Source: Catellatospora citrea (GTDB lineage: Bacteria > Actinomycetota > Actinomycetes > Mycobacteriales > Micromonosporaceae). Taken from it: DNA of 64,000 nucleotides. Shown piece after piece: positions 52,823-63,180 of this stretch. Numbering within the stretch: position 1 is the stretch's first letter; every line of letters starts with the position of its first letter. A model generated the notes under the pieces. It did not search any database, was not told the DNA's origin, and was given only the letters and a program-made list of their open reading frames with translations. The stretch spans positions 1,364,001 to 1,428,000 of the forward strand of contig NZ_RAPR01000001.1 of NCBI RefSeq assembly GCF_003610235.1, given 5' to 3'. The translations under genes were made by a program, and so were the position numbers.

Positions 52823-55800
52823 GCTGCCCCGGGGGTGTACGCGTACGTCGTCGAGCCGGAGGTGAGCAGTCGGTTGCGCTGGTCGTAGGTGAAGGTGGCC
52901 GCGCCGGACTGCACCCGGTTGCCGGACTTGTCGTACGCGTAGTTCGTGGTGGTCGAGCCGGTGGTCCAGGTCTTCAGGCGGTTGGCCCAGTCGTAGGTGT
53001 AGGCGTTGGCGTTGGCCGTGCCCGCGCCGAACCCGACGGTGCTCTTGCTGGTCTCGTTGCCGTTGTCGTCGAACCCGTAGTCGATCTTCGCAATCGACGT
53101 GCCGCCGGCGGTCTTGAGCTCGTCGACGTCGATCCGGTGCCGGTTGTCGTAGGTGTAGGTGCGGTAGTTGCCGCCGCCGTAGGTGATCCGGCTGACCGCG
53201 GACAGGTCGTTGTAGTCGTAATTGAGGTTGAGGCCTGCCGTCGCGTTCGCGATGGTGTCGAGCCGGCCCGCGGAGTCGTAGCCGAAGGTCGTGGTGCCGG
53301 CCGCGTCGGTGCGCGACGTGAGCTGCCCGTCAGCGTTCCAGGCGAAGTCGTTGTCGCCGGAGCCGCCCCGGATCGTGAGCGGCAGGCCGCGGTCGTCGTA
53401 GGTGATGTCGGTCGTGCCGGACGGTCCGGAGAACGAGCGCATCTGCCCGATAGCGTCATAGGTGAACGACTTGGCGGCGGTGGACGTCTCCGGTGCGGTG
53501 CCGGTCTGGCTCAGCAGGTTGCCCAGGTCGTCGTACGCGTAGTCGACACTGACGCCGCCTGGCGAAAGCAGGCGCTTGGGCTGTCCCGCCGCGTCGTACA
53601 CGTTGGTGAAGGTGCGCTGGGACGGGTCCGGGTGAGCGGTCGTGGCTGGCTCGATGCTCGATTCGGGCAGACCCCAGGTGTTGTACGTGGTCCAGAACGC
53701 GCTGCCGCGCCCGTCGGTGAACCTGGTCTGCTGGCCGGCCAGGTCGTAGCCGAAGCTGGTGAGGATGCTGTCGGTCGCGGACAGCGGCTGCACCTGCGAC
53801 GTCAGCAGGCCGGTGGCGTCGTAGGCGAACGTCGTCTCGTGCTGCATAGCGTCGGTGACGCCGACGACCTGCCCGCCCCTGTCGTACCGGGTCGAGCCGG
53901 TGGCCAGTTCCGTGCCTGTCGCGCTGAACTCGCGCACCTTGGTGACCTGGCCGGCGAGGTCGTAGACGGCCTCGGCATAGCTGTTGTCGTAGAGCGTGGT
54001 GCGCAGCGGACGGCCGAGGCCGTCGAAGGTGTAGTCGGTGTCCTTGCCCGCGGCGTCGTACGAGCGGGTGACGTCGCCGACCGCGTTGTGCTCGAGGGAG
54101 GTCGTCAGGTTGCCGGGCGAGCGCGTCTGGGTCTGCCAGGTCGCGTCGCCCCAGTCCGGGTCCTGGTTACAGTCGATCTTCCGCAGGCCGTACCCGTACT
54201 GAGTGGTGTACGCGGCTGTCGACGGCTGCCGTACGTGCTGCGTGGTGCTGCACGGGCCGAGGAAGCCGTACGTCGCGGTCGTCCGGGCACCGGTGGGGTC
54301 GGTGACGGAGGTCTGGTTGCCGAGCCGGTTGTAGGTGTAGGTCGTGCTGTTGCCCGCGGGGTCGGTCACCTTCGCCATGCGGCCGAGCTGGTCGTAGTCG
54401 TAGGTGACGGTCCGGTCGAGCGGGTCGGTCACGGTCTTGACCCGGCCGGTGCTGTCGTACGTGGTGGTCGACACAGGTGTCAGAGGGGTCGGCGAACCAG
54501 GCGGGGTGTAGGCCGGCATGATCGTTTCGGTGACGCGGCCGAGCGCGTCGTAGTGCGCCGTGGTGACCCGGCCGAGCGGGTCCCGGCTCTCCTGAACGGC
54601 ACCGAACGTGTCGTAGCCGAGCTCGGTGAACGCCCGTGCCTGGACCGCCGCCGACCCGTACGTCTCGACGGCGACCTCGGGCGAGGTGGTGCGCACGGCC
54701 CGGCCCAGCTCGTCATAGGCGAGGTCGGTGACGTTGCCCAGCGCGTCGGTGGTGGAGGTGACCAGGCCGCCGTCGTTGACCTCGTAGCTGACCCGGCTGA
54801 CATTGGAACCGTTGGCCGGGAACGTCGGCGAGCCGGCGGTGCGCAGCAGCGAGACGTCGGCATCGGACAGCGCCCGCTGATAGGTCTGCACGTCGTCGAT
54901 GGAGCCTCGCCAGCGCCCGACCGGGTCGCCGTTCAGGTCCGCGGTGACGAACAGGTTCAGGTGGGCCCAGCTCGACGATCCGATCCGAGTGGCGGGCTGC
55001 CACATGTTAGGTGCCGGCTCACCGCTGTTCGCGTAGACGTACATGTCGCTGTTGGTGTTCCTGGCGACCAGGTCGGGGCGGCCGTCTCCGGTGAGGTCAC
55101 CGATGCTGACACCGAAGCCGTTCCACCCGCTGCCGGTCAACGAGCTGCCCCCGTACGGGTCAAGGCTCTTGCCATCGTTCTGGGCGTACTCGTAGAGGTC
55201 GCCGCTGGGGGTGTAGCGGACGACCATGTCCTCGCGGCCGTCGTTGTTGACGTCACCGAAGTCGATCCAGTTCATGTTCGCGAAACCGGTGGAGCCGATG
55301 TTCTGACCCACCTCGGCCAGCTTCACCTGGCCGGGGGCGCCCGAACTGCGGTGCAGCCACAGGCTGCCGGCCGGGATGCGGCCGACCAGGTCGTCACGGC
55401 CGTCGCCGTCGACGTCGCCGACACCCAGCCAGTTCATCCCGCTGAACCCGGTGCCCAGCGAGTAGCGCGTGCCCAGCGAAACGGTCCCGCCGCTGGACGT
55501 GTTCGGGTAGAGCCACACGGTTCCGGAGGTGTCGCGGGCGATGATGTCCGGTTTGCGGTCGCCGTCGAAGTCGCCGGCGTCAACGAAGTTCATCGTGTTG
55601 AAGCCGGTCGCCAGCGTCACCGCCGTGCCGAACACGGTCGCCGGCCCCGTGCCGGTGTTCGGGTAGAACAGCAGGTTTCCGGCAGCGTCGCGACCGATAA
55701 GGTCGACGCGGTTGTTGCCCTCGCTGCCCGACTTGCCGCCGCCGATGACGAACTTGCCCCCTGCGCTCCAGGGTGCGCCGGTGCGGGTCGTCTCGCCGAC

Positions 55801-58800
55801 CTTGGCCCCGTTGACGTAGATCTTCAACTTCTTGTTCGCCGCGTCGTATACACCGGCAAGGTGCGTCCACACTCCGGTGGACGCGGCCGCCGAGGAGCTG
55901 GCGGACTCCACCCCGCTGCCCTTGTCGTCGCCACGCGGCATCGAGAAGGTCCACAACCCGGTGGCCTTGTTGTAGCTCAGGGTGAAACCGCTGACCTGTT
56001 CGCCGTCCTGGCTGGCGACGACCATCGGCACGGCCGCTGCCGGGTCGAGCTTGACCCAGGTCGCGATGGTGAAGCTGTTGGCGGTGTCGATCGACGTGGT
56101 GCGCCCGGTGATGACGCCGGTCCCGTCGAACACCGCGCTGCCCGAGGTGTGCGTGGCACCGTGGTCGGTGGACCAGGTCACCCCGCCGGATGTGGTAAGG
56201 GGGTTGTTGCCTGAGGAGTCGGACGTCGCCGCGCCGATCGCGGAGTCGAGCGTCCAGCGGCTGGTCGCCACCCTGCCGAGGTCGATGCCGGCCGGACCGT
56301 TGTAGGCGGTCTTCGACAGCACCCGGTTCATCACGTCATAGGCGACGTCGTCCTGGGCGAGGACCGCGCCCTGCGCGTTCCTGGCGATGTTCGACACGGG
56401 CCGGTTGTCGGCGTCGAAGCGGGTCTCGGTGACGCGGTGCAGGCCGCCGGGGTCGAGGATCGCCTGATCGGTGCGGGACGCCGCGTCGACCCGGTAGGTC
56501 GTGTTGGTCTGGCCGTTGTTGGTGACCTGCCGGATCAGGTTGCCGGCGCCGTCGTAGAAGTTCTCCTCCAGCAGGTACGCGACCGTCGGCGGCTCGGCGT
56601 CGTCGGTGCGCAGCACGCGCTTGACCTGGTTGTTGTCGTAGTAGTCGTAGCGGATGCGCCAGTGCTCGGCGTCCTCGACCCACGCCACCCGGCCGGCCGG
56701 GTCGTACCCCTTCGACAAGGTGACCAGGTCGGTGGCGGGGCTGGGGTCATTCGGGTCGTCGGTCCAGTCCTTCACGGCGGTCGTGAGCATGCGGCCGCCC
56801 GCGTCGTAGGTCGACGACACCGTGACGCCGTCGGGACGCGTCTCGGTGATCAGGTTGCCGTAGCTGTCGTAGGTGTAGCCGACCTCGTTGCCGAGCGCGT
56901 CGACGACCTTGGCGCGCTGGTTGTGCTCGTCGTACTCGATGACGGTCTGCCGGGCGGCGTCGCCGCCGGACAGGTCCTCGACGTACTGCCTGGTCGTGTT
57001 GCCGTCGGCGTCGTACTCGATGGTGGTCCGGGCACGGTGCGCCGCGCCGGTGACCTGGTTGGTCACCTCGGGTTCCGTGGTCTGCCGCAGCCGGGACTGC
57101 TTGTCGTACGCGAACAGCACGACCTGGTCCGGCTGGCCCGCGATCTGGTTCGTCCGCTCGATGACGCGGCCGAGGCCGTCGTACTCGTAGCTGGTGACCT
57201 TGCCGGCCGGGTCGGTCACGGTCGCCACGTCACCCGAGGCGTAGTAGGTCACGTGCTGCGTGGCGCCCGAGGGCGAGACGACCCTGATCGGCAGGCCCGC
57301 CGGAATGAAGCCGCCGTCGGCGGCCGCCGTGTCCCGATCGCCGCTGAACGCCGTGGTCATCCGGCGCAGCAGCGGGTCCTCCGACACGATCAGGTTGCAC
57401 TTGCGGTCGTAGGTGTAGCTCGTGCGATAGGTGTTGTCCGCACGGCTGCTCGATCGGCCGTCGCGCACCTCGAACATCAGGTCGTTGCACGGGTCGTCGG
57501 GGTTGGCCGCGTTGAACTTGTACTCGTAGTAGACCGTGCTGCAGGTCGGCGGAGACGCCGAGCGGTCGGTGCAGCTGATCTGCTCCCTGATGTTGCCGCG
57601 GCTGTCGCGGACGGTCTCGGTGTAGTTGCCGTTCGGGTCGACGACCGTCTGCAGCATCCCGGTGCCGTCAAAGCCGTAGATCGTCTCGTTGCCGTACGCG
57701 TCGGTCTCGGCGACCTTGGTGCCCGCGGGCAGCGCGTAGGACGCCGAGGTGAGGTTAGCGTCGTCCGGATCGGCGTCGGAGGGGTCGGTGATCGCGTACT
57801 TCTTGATCAGGCCGCGTCCCTGCGCCTTGATCCGGGCGTCGTACTGTGCCTTGATCTGCACCGAGTTGAGCTGCTGCGCCTTGTAGACGGCCACCTCAGC
57901 GATGTCGCCGGTGAAGTACCCGGTGATGTCGTTGCGGGCGTTCGGCCACCCCTGCGAGCCGCCCGCACCGAGGTAGGCGTACGGGGCGCCGTTGGGCGTG
58001 ATGGTGCCGGCCGCGCTGCCGACCAGCTGGCCGTCCAGGTACATCGCCTGCGAGTTGGTGCTCGCGGAAAGGGCGACGTGGTGCCACTGGCCGTCGTCGA
58101 CCCGCCCCGGGGTGGCCATCGGGTTCATCCCGGCCACCCAGAGCTTGCCGCGCAGGCGACCGTCGGAGCCGACGTACAGCCCCGGGTTGTACAGCGTGGG
58201 CGTGGTGCCCAAAGGCTGGTTCTGGTAGCCGAACAGGGTGCCGCCGCCGGTGCTGGTGTCGGGCACCCGGAACCACATGCTGATCGAGTACGGCCCCCCC
58301 GTGGGGATGTCAGCGTCGGGGATGGACACGTGACCGCCCGTCCCGTCGAACCGCGCCGCCCAGCTCTCATCGCCGAACGGACCCGTCGCCTCCCCGAGCG
58401 TCACGCCGGTGCCGTAGCTGGCAAGCCCCCCGTTGACCTCGTTGACCGCGTCCACGCCGTCGGAGTCGGCCAGCCGCCAGTAATCCGTCGGGCCGGCGCC
58501 CAGCACCGCGCTGGAGTAGACCAGGTACGAGCCTTCGACGGAGGGTGGGCTGATCCCCCAGGTGCCGCCGTTCTCGTCGGTGACCTGCGAGACCACGCCT
58601 GCGGCGGTGTCGTAGTCGATCTCGGCCGCGGTTTTGCCCAGCGGGGTGACGATCTTGTTCAGCAGCTCCGCCGGAGTGGCCTGCGCGGCGCGCAGCGCGT
58701 CCACGTCCTGCTGCCGCAGGGGTTTGTCGAAGTAGGCGACTTCGGCGATGCTGCCTTCGAAGAAGGCGGCCGTGCCTGTGTTGGTGTTCGCTGTGCCGGT

Positions 58801-61800
58801 GCTCTGGCCCGGCCAGCCGAGGCCGAGGAAGCCTGCGCCGATATGCTGGTACTTCTGCTGGCCGCCGACGATCAGGCCCAGCTTGGTGCCCGCCGCGACG
58901 CCGTCGACGTACAGAGTCTGGCTGTTGCCGCTCGCGCTCAGCACGGCATGGTGCCACTCGCCGTCGTCGACCACCGGCGCGGCGGCGGAAGCGACGATCG
59001 GCGTGTGGGCGCTGCCGAAGAACTGCTGGTTGCCCAGGGGCGCCGGATGGCAGGTGAAGATTTGGAGGACCGTGCCGGCTGTCGTGGCGGCGAACGGAAC
59101 GTCCATGCACTTCTGGGACTGCAGGCCGATGATCTGCCCGTTGGGCATCATCGTCCACTTCTGGTTGGTGCCCGCTCCGCAGGTCCAGACCCGCAACAGC
59201 GAGCCGCCGGCCGTGCCGACGACCTCGGCACATTTGGTCACGGATGCCTCGGTGGCGACGAGCCGGCCCGCGCTGTCCAACGTCCACTGCTGGCTCGCAT
59301 CGCCGTTGCAGGCCTGGATCTCCAGCGCTCTGCCGTCGGCGAGCACACCGCCGACGGGGCCTACGCACAAGCCCGATCCGGCACCGACGAGGCTGCCGAC
59401 CGCGCCGACGGCCGGCGCCGACGGGAACTGCCCCGACAGGCGGCCGCTGGAGTTCACATACAGCACCGGGGTGTAGCCCCAGTTCGTCGTGCCTGTCGTA
59501 ACGGGTTCCCCCGATTGGCTGAGCAGGACCCCGCCGCGCTGGGTCGTCTTGAACCAGATGCTGGCCGAGCGGTAACCCGACTCGTTGGCCAGCGAGATCG
59601 GCAGCGTCACAGTGGAGCTGGCACCGTTGAAGCCGGCCGCGGTGGCCGCGGAACCGGCCAGCGGCCCCGGCTCACCCAACGTGACATCGGTGTAGATGCC
59701 GTTGTCCACACCGCCCTGGGCCAGCGCCGAGCTGGCCGCCGTGGTGGCGTCGGTCTCAGTGAGCCGCCAGTTCGAGGTCGGCGCGAGATTGTCGACGACC
59801 GACGGATACTGGGTGCCGGACCCGGACGTGTACTCGTAGCCGATGCAGTCGGGCGACAACGCCATGGCCGGTGCGCATGCAGCGGTGAGCAGGTCACCGG
59901 TGTACGAGTAGGTCCACTCGGAGACGCTGAGCGGGTCGGAAGCGTCCGCCCGGTCGGTGGAGATCTCGACCACGTGTCCCCCGGACCAGAGCACGTTCAG
60001 CGAGCGGCCGGACGCGGAGGTGATCCGGTCCAGCCGTCCCGCCGTGTAGTGGTAGGTCAGCTTGCGCTGGGCGAGGTCGGATTGCTCGGTGAGGCCGTAC
60101 GTCCCGGGCGTGATGACCGTGGCGAAGGTGTAGGCGTTACCGCTCTTGTCGGTCAACCTGTATCCGCTGATCGCGGTGCCGGCCGCGGTTGGGCATGCGA
60201 TGACCGCGCCCGCGGTGCTGAGGCACTTCAGGACGCCCGAGCGGCCCGGCGGGGTGGCGAACGACCCGCCAGTCTTGCCGAACACCGCCTCCTGGCCGGT
60301 CGGGTAGGTGATGGACACCGACTGCGCGATGCCGTTGGCGTCCTTTTCGACCTCCACCAGTTTGGCGTCGAACGCACTGGACCAGCCCGTGCCGAAGGCC
60401 AGTCCGGCCCGGGAGTCCTGGCTGTTGTAGGAGCGCGTGACGGCCAGCGCGGGTCCGACGGTCGGCAGCTGCGCGTCGGTCGCGGACGTGGTGTAGTTGC
60501 CGGCGCTGGGCTCGAAGCCGCGGCCACCGTTCTGGGACAGCCTCGACGTAACCAGCGGCTGCACCGGCTGGGTGCTGAGTGCGAAGAGCTTGGGCGGGCT
60601 GGTGGAGGTGCCGTCGGTGACGGTCACCTGCCACGTGTAGTCGGTTCCGCGAACCAGCTTGCCCGCCGGCACCGTCCAGGAGGTGGCGGCCTGGTAGCCG
60701 GACTGCGCCACCAGGGTGCCGTCCTCCTTGGTGACGGCGAAGTTGTAGGTGACGGTGCCGGAGCCGTCAGGATCGTGCCCTTCGGCGATCAGCACAGGCG
60801 TCAGCGTCGGCGTGATGTACCCGGAGGGCGGGTACGCGCCGTCGATCTGCGGGGTGCCCGGACCGGTGTAGGTCAGCAGCAGGAACGGTGCCTTCTTGAA
60901 GTTGTCGTAGTTACGGGACGTGAAGCGCTTCCACTGGTTGCTCGCGTTCTCGTCCCGCGCGGTCAGCGCGAGTCCGTAGTTGGCGGTGCCGGTCAGCCAC
61001 GTCTGGATGGCCGCCGCCTGCAGAGGCACGCTGACCCACGTGCCCACGGACCGGTTGCCGGACGTGTTGCCGCAGGCCGGGCCGGGAGCGGGCGAGGCCT
61101 CCCCGATGGAGGGTCCGAGCGTCGGCCCGGGCCACTTCACCGTGGTCACCATCCACTGAGCGTTCACCATCCTGACGTCGAACTTCGTCGCCGAGCAGTT
61201 GTACGACCAGCTGAGGAACAGGGCCAGGGACGCGTTCGAGATCGTCGCCCCGTTGAAACTCGTCGCGAAATTGGCGAACTGCAGGTACGAACGCGCGACG
61301 TGGGTGCCGCCGTCGTAGGTGCCGACCGGGAGGTTGTTCTCGCCGGAGTGGTCGCTGTCATCGGTCTTGTAGGCGTAGCTGTCGCCGCTTGTCGCGAATG
61401 ACGAGGGATCGAGGATCACCGGGTAGACGCGGGCCGGGTCGTGCAGCCACGCGGCATCGGGCGTGACGCGCAGCGCCTGCCTGCCGTCGACCTCGACCAA
61501 CTCGTAGGCCACGTCGTCGGACCGGGTGAAGTCACCGGTCTCCTGGTCGAACTTCCCGTCCTGCATGAAGCCCGCCGGGATGGTGATACGCGGGTCGCCC
61601 TTCTCGTCGCGCAGGAGGACCGATCCGTTGCTCTCCAGCGTCGCGGCGAGCCCGCGCAGGTCCAAGCGGAACAGGAACGACGACGGCACGTCGGGAGAGT
61701 CGAGGATCAGGGTGTCCTTGGCCCCGGAGGCGGTGACCTCGACCTTGAAGTCGACGCCGGGCAGCACGTCGGCATAGCTCACGGCGTTGTGCTGCGCCAC

Positions 61801-62457
61801 ACCGGCACTGGCGGCGGCACCGGCCAGCCCGTACGACAGCGAATGCGTACGGTCGGCGGACAGCGTGACCAGCCGGGGATCGTCGGCGCTGGCGGCGAGG
61901 GTGACGTCGAGGTCGGAAGCCTTCTGCTGGAACCGCCCGCCGGGCCCACGGGACAGGGTGCGGTCGATCGGCTGCCAGGTTCCCTTGGCATCGCGGTAGT
62001 TCACCGGGTCGGTGAAGACCTTGCGGCTGTAACTGCCGTCGGTGTTCTGGTACAGGTCGGACCTCGCGTCGGCTCCGGCGGCGACGCGCTTGCTGGAGCG
62101 CTCGTCGAAGACGCCGTCGCGGCCCTTCACCTTGTGCGGTTTGCCCTCGCGCTTCTTCTCGGCGGGGGCACGGGAGACGCCATTGGCGTCGGTCTCCGAC
62201 GTAGGCACGTGGTGATCGTCGGGACGGCCGGGCCGGAGCCGCACGGGCTCGGTCCCGGTGAACGCGGCGGCCCAGGCGCCGCTCTGCGGAATCCATGACC
62301 ATAGCCAGGACAGCGGCAGGTCGCCCGAGGGTGGCACCGCACCGGCCGGCATACCCAGGTTGACGAGCAACACGAACACCAGCAGTGTGGCCAACCTGCC
62401 ACGGCGTCGGCCGCCGCGCTGGTCTCGCCGCAGCCTGATCCGGCCGGTTCGCGACAT
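52795..62457 (-). CDS. Giant secreted Rhs/YD-repeat protein, N-terminal part
   Basis: 3,220 residues. A long basic signal sequence (about 1-41) precedes a linker and a DNRLRE-like stalk domain (about 350-530). A first LamG/concanavalin fold (about 887-1239) is interrupted by a ricin-B lectin insert (about 1023-1146). A second LamG (about 1326-1526), YD repeats and a third LamG follow; the third (about 2066-2536) is interrupted by FG-GAP/VCBS repeats. Dense YD repeats run to the end. It probably forms a surface-linked cocoon delivering the C-terminal toxin, like WapA. ATG follows GAGGGG. The frame ends prematurely at a CCCCCGGGG run. Confidence 0.9.
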   Translation of the reverse strand: MSRTGRIRLRRDQRGGRRRGRLATLLVFVLLVNLGMPAGAVPPSGDLPLSWLWSWIPQSGAWAAAFTGTEPVRLRPGRPDDHHVPTSETDANGVSRAPAEKKREGKPHKVKGRDGVFDERSSKRVAAGADARSDLYQNTDGSYSRKVFTDPVNYRDAKGTWQPIDRTLSRGPGGRFQQKASDLDVTLAASADDPRLVTLSADRTHSLSYGLAGAAASAGVAQHNAVSYADVLPGVDFKVEVTASGAKDTLILDSPDVPSSFLFRLDLRGLAATLESNGSVLLRDEKGDPRITIPAGFMQDGKFDQETGDFTRSDDVAYELVEVDGRQALRVTPDAAWLHDPARVYPVILDPSSFATSGDSYAYKTDDSDHSGENNLPVGTYDGGTHVARSYLQFANFATSFNGATISNASLALFLSWSYNCSATKFDVRMVNAQWMVTTVKWPGPTLGPSIGEASPAPGPACGNTSGNRSVGTWVSVPLQAAAIQTWLTGTANYGLALTARDENASNQWKRFTSRNYDNFKKAPFLLLTYTGPGTPQIDGAYPPSGYITPTLTPVLIAEGHDPDGSGTVTYNFAVTKEDGTLVAQSGYQAATSWTVPAGKLVRGTDYTWQVTVTDGTSTSPPKLFALSTQPVQPLVTSRLSQNGGRGFEPSAGNYTTSATDAQLPTVGPALAVTRSYNSQDSRAGLAFGTGWSSAFDAKLVEVEKDANGIAQSVSITYPTGQEAVFGKTGGSFATPPGRSGVLKCLSTAGAVIACPTAAGTAISGYRLTDKSGNAYTFATVITPGTYGLTEQSDLAQRKLTYHYTAGRLDRITSASGRSLNVLWSGGHVVEISTDRADASDPLSVSEWTYSYTGDLLTAACAPAMALSPDCIGYEYTSGSGTQYPSVVDNLAPTSNWRLTETDATTAASSALAQGGVDNGIYTDVTLGEPGPLAGSAATAAGFNGASSTVTLPISLANESGYRSASIWFKTTQRGGVLLSQSGEPVTTGTTNWGYTPVLYVNSSGRLSGQFPSAPAVGAVGSLVGAGSGLCVGPVGGVLADGRALEIQACNGDASQQWTLDSAGRLVATEASVTKCAEVVGTAGGSLLRVWTCGAGTNQKWTMMPNGQIIGLQSQKCMDVPFAATTAGTVLQIFTCHPAPLGNQQFFGSAHTPIVASAAAPVVDDGEWHHAVLSASGNSQTLYVDGVAAGTKLGLIVGGQQKYQHIGAGFLGLGWPGQSTGTANTNTGTAAFFEGSIAEVAYFDKPLRQQDVDALRAAQATPAELLNKIVTPLGKTAAEIDYDTAAGVVSQVTDENGGTWGISPPSVEGSYLVYSSAVLGAGPTDYWRLADSDGVDAVNEVNGGLASYGTGVTLGEATGPFGDESWAARFDGTGGHVSIPDADIPTGGPYSISMWFRVPDTSTGGGTLFGYQNQPLGTTPTLYNPGLYVGSDGRLRGKLWVAGMNPMATPGRVDDGQWHHVALSASTNSQAMYLDGQLVGSAAGTITPNGAPYAYLGAGGSQGWPNARNDITGYFTGDIAEVAVYKAQQLNSVQIKAQYDARIKAQGRGLIKKYAITDPSDADPDDANLTSASYALPAGTKVAETDAYGNETIYGFDGTGMLQTVVDPNGNYTETVRDSRGNIREQISCTDRSASPPTCSTVYYEYKFNAANPDDPCNDLMFEVRDGRSSSRADNTYRTSYTYDRKCNLIVSEDPLLRRMTTAFSGDRDTAAADGGFIPAGLPIRVVSPSGATQHVTYYASGDVATVTDPAGKVTSYEYDGLGRVIERTNQIAGQPDQVVLFAYDKQSRLRQTTEPEVTNQVTGAAHRARTTIEYDADGNTTRQYVEDLSGGDAARQTVIEYDEHNQRAKVVDALGNEVGYTYDSYGNLITETRPDGVTVSSTYDAGGRMLTTAVKDWTDDPNDPSPATDLVTLSKGYDPAGRVAWVEDAEHWRIRYDYYDNNQVKRVLRTDDAEPPTVAYLLEENFYDGAGNLIRQVTNNGQTNTTYRVDAASRTDQAILDPGGLHRVTETRFDADNRPVSNIARNAQGAVLAQDDVAYDVMNRVLSKTAYNGPAGIDLGRVATSRWTLDSAIGAATSDSSGNNPLTTSGGVTWSTDHGATHTSGSAVFDGTGVITGRTTSIDTANSFTIATWVKLDPAAAVPMVVASQDGEQVSGFTLSYNKATGLWTFSMPRGDDKGSGVESASSSAAASTGVWTHLAGVYDAANKKLKIYVNGAKVGETTRTGAPWSAGGKFVIGGGKSGSEGNNRVDLIGRDAAGNLLFYPNTGTGPATVFGTAVTLATGFNTMNFVDAGDFDGDRKPDIIARDTSGTVWLYPNTSSGGTVSLGTRYSLGTGFSGMNWLGVGDVDGDGRDDLVGRIPAGSLWLHRSSGAPGQVKLAEVGQNIGSTGFANMNWIDFGDVNNDGREDMVVRYTPSGDLYEYAQNDGKSLDPYGGSSLTGSGWNGFGVSIGDLTGDGRPDLVARNTNSDMYVYANSGEPAPNMWQPATRIGSSSWAHLNLFVTADLNGDPVGRWRGSIDDVQTYQRALSDADVSLLRTAGSPTFPANGSNVSRVSYEVNDGGLVTSTTDALGNVTDLAYDELGRAVRTTSPEVAVETYGSAAVQARAFTELGYDTFGAVQESRDPLGRVTTAHYDALGRVTETIMPAYTPPGSPTPLTPVSTTTYDSTGRVKTVTDPLDRTVTYDYDQLGRMAKVTDPAGNSTTYTYNRLGNQTSVTDPTGARTTATYGFLGPCSTTQHVRQPSTAAYTTQYGYGLRKIDCNQDPDWGDATWQTQTRSPGNLTTSLEHNAVGDVTRSYDAAGKDTDYTFDGLGRPLRTTLYDNSYAEAVYDLAGQVTKVREFSATGTELATGSTRYDRGGQVVGVTDAMQHETTFAYDATGLLTSQVQPLSATDSILTSFGYDLAGQQTRFTDGRGSAFWTTYNTWGLPESSIEPATTAHPDPSQRTFTNVYDAAGQPKRLLSPGGVSVDYAYDDLGNLLSQTGTAPETSTAAKSFTYDAIGQMRSFSGPSGTTDITYDDRGLPLTIRGGSGDNDFAWNADGQLTSRTDAAGTTTFGYDSAGRLDTIANATAGLNLNYDYNDLSAVSRITYGGGNYRTYTYDNRHRIDVDELKTAGGTSIAKIDYGFDDNGNETSKSTVGFGAGTANANAYTYDWANRLKTWTTGSTTTNYAYDKSGNRVQSGAATFTYDQRNRLLTSGSTTYAYTPGAAWRRPRSAR

Positions 62458-62592
62458 GTTGCAGTCCCCTCGTCAACCGCGTCTGGGTCGCGCAGAGTCT
62501 TCGCGCAACACCTCGCCGTCACAAGGTCGCAAAGTGGACAGCACAGGAAGATCGACATGTGATCTGCGGCACAAGTCGCCAACCGACGCGGC

Positions 62593-63081
62593 TCACTGGC
62601 CGTCGGCGAACTGCTCCACGAGTTCGCGCACCGCTGCAGCGTCACCGCCGACGGCTCGCACCGGCCCGGCACCCGGTACGCCGACCACCACGAATCGCGT
62701 GCCGGGAAACTTCGCGGCAGTCGACAACACGGCCTGCGTGGGCACCTCCCCCACGGCGAGCAGCAGATCGCACCGGCCCTGCGCCATGCCCGCGAGGAAG
62801 GTCGCCGCGTTGTCGACAGTCTCGTCACCACTGATCGCGACGTGGCTGACCTTCACCAGCGTCGCCTGCGAAGCGTGCTGCATCCCGGCCCACACCGGCG
62901 TGGCCTGAGTGCCACGGACTCCGTCGGCGCCGGTCAGCAGGCATACCGACGACGCCAGGTAGTCGCGCTGGCGATCCGGTTCCGTGGCCGGCGGGCGCAG
63001 CCAGAGCCAGAGGAAGGAGCACAGCACGACCGCGACCGCAGCCGCCCAGCCGATCCACCACTTGTCCAGCACGGACTTCAC
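62593..63081 (-). CDS. Membrane-anchored BMP/PnrA-like binding-fold protein
   Basis: 162 residues: one N-terminal transmembrane helix (WIGWAAAVAVVLCSFLWLWL), then a domain resembling part of the BMP (PnrA-type) substrate-binding fold, with FLAGMAQGRCDLLLAVGEVP and FPGTRFVVVGVPGAG. It is shorter than full BMP proteins (about 300 residues), so only one lobe is present. It lies 135 bp upstream of the Rhs gene on the same strand and may be co-transcribed, acting as an anchor or helper for its export (inference). GTG start with GGGGAG. Confidence 0.7.
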   Translation of the reverse strand: MKSVLDKWWIGWAAAVAVVLCSFLWLWLRPPATEPDRQRDYLASSVCLLTGADGVRGTQATPVWAGMQHASQATLVKVSHVAISGDETVDNAATFLAGMAQGRCDLLLAVGEVPTQAVLSTAAKFPGTRFVVVGVPGAGPVRAVGGDAAAVRELVEQFADGQ

Positions 63082-63180
63082 TGCCGCTCCCCTACATCCA
63101 GCCGGCCGACAGGCTAGCGCACCCCGGCTCTCCCGAGGTCCACACTCGGCTGGCGACACAGCGGGGTGACGGCCGACCGC

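Noticed and set aside
56437..61401. Very long plus-strand open frame (1,654 codons) opposite the Rhs gene
   Set aside because: It is a shadow frame caused by GC-rich codon use: Arg/Val/Gly-rich with no domain, signal or ribosome-binding site, while the minus strand carries clear LamG, ricin and YD motifs.
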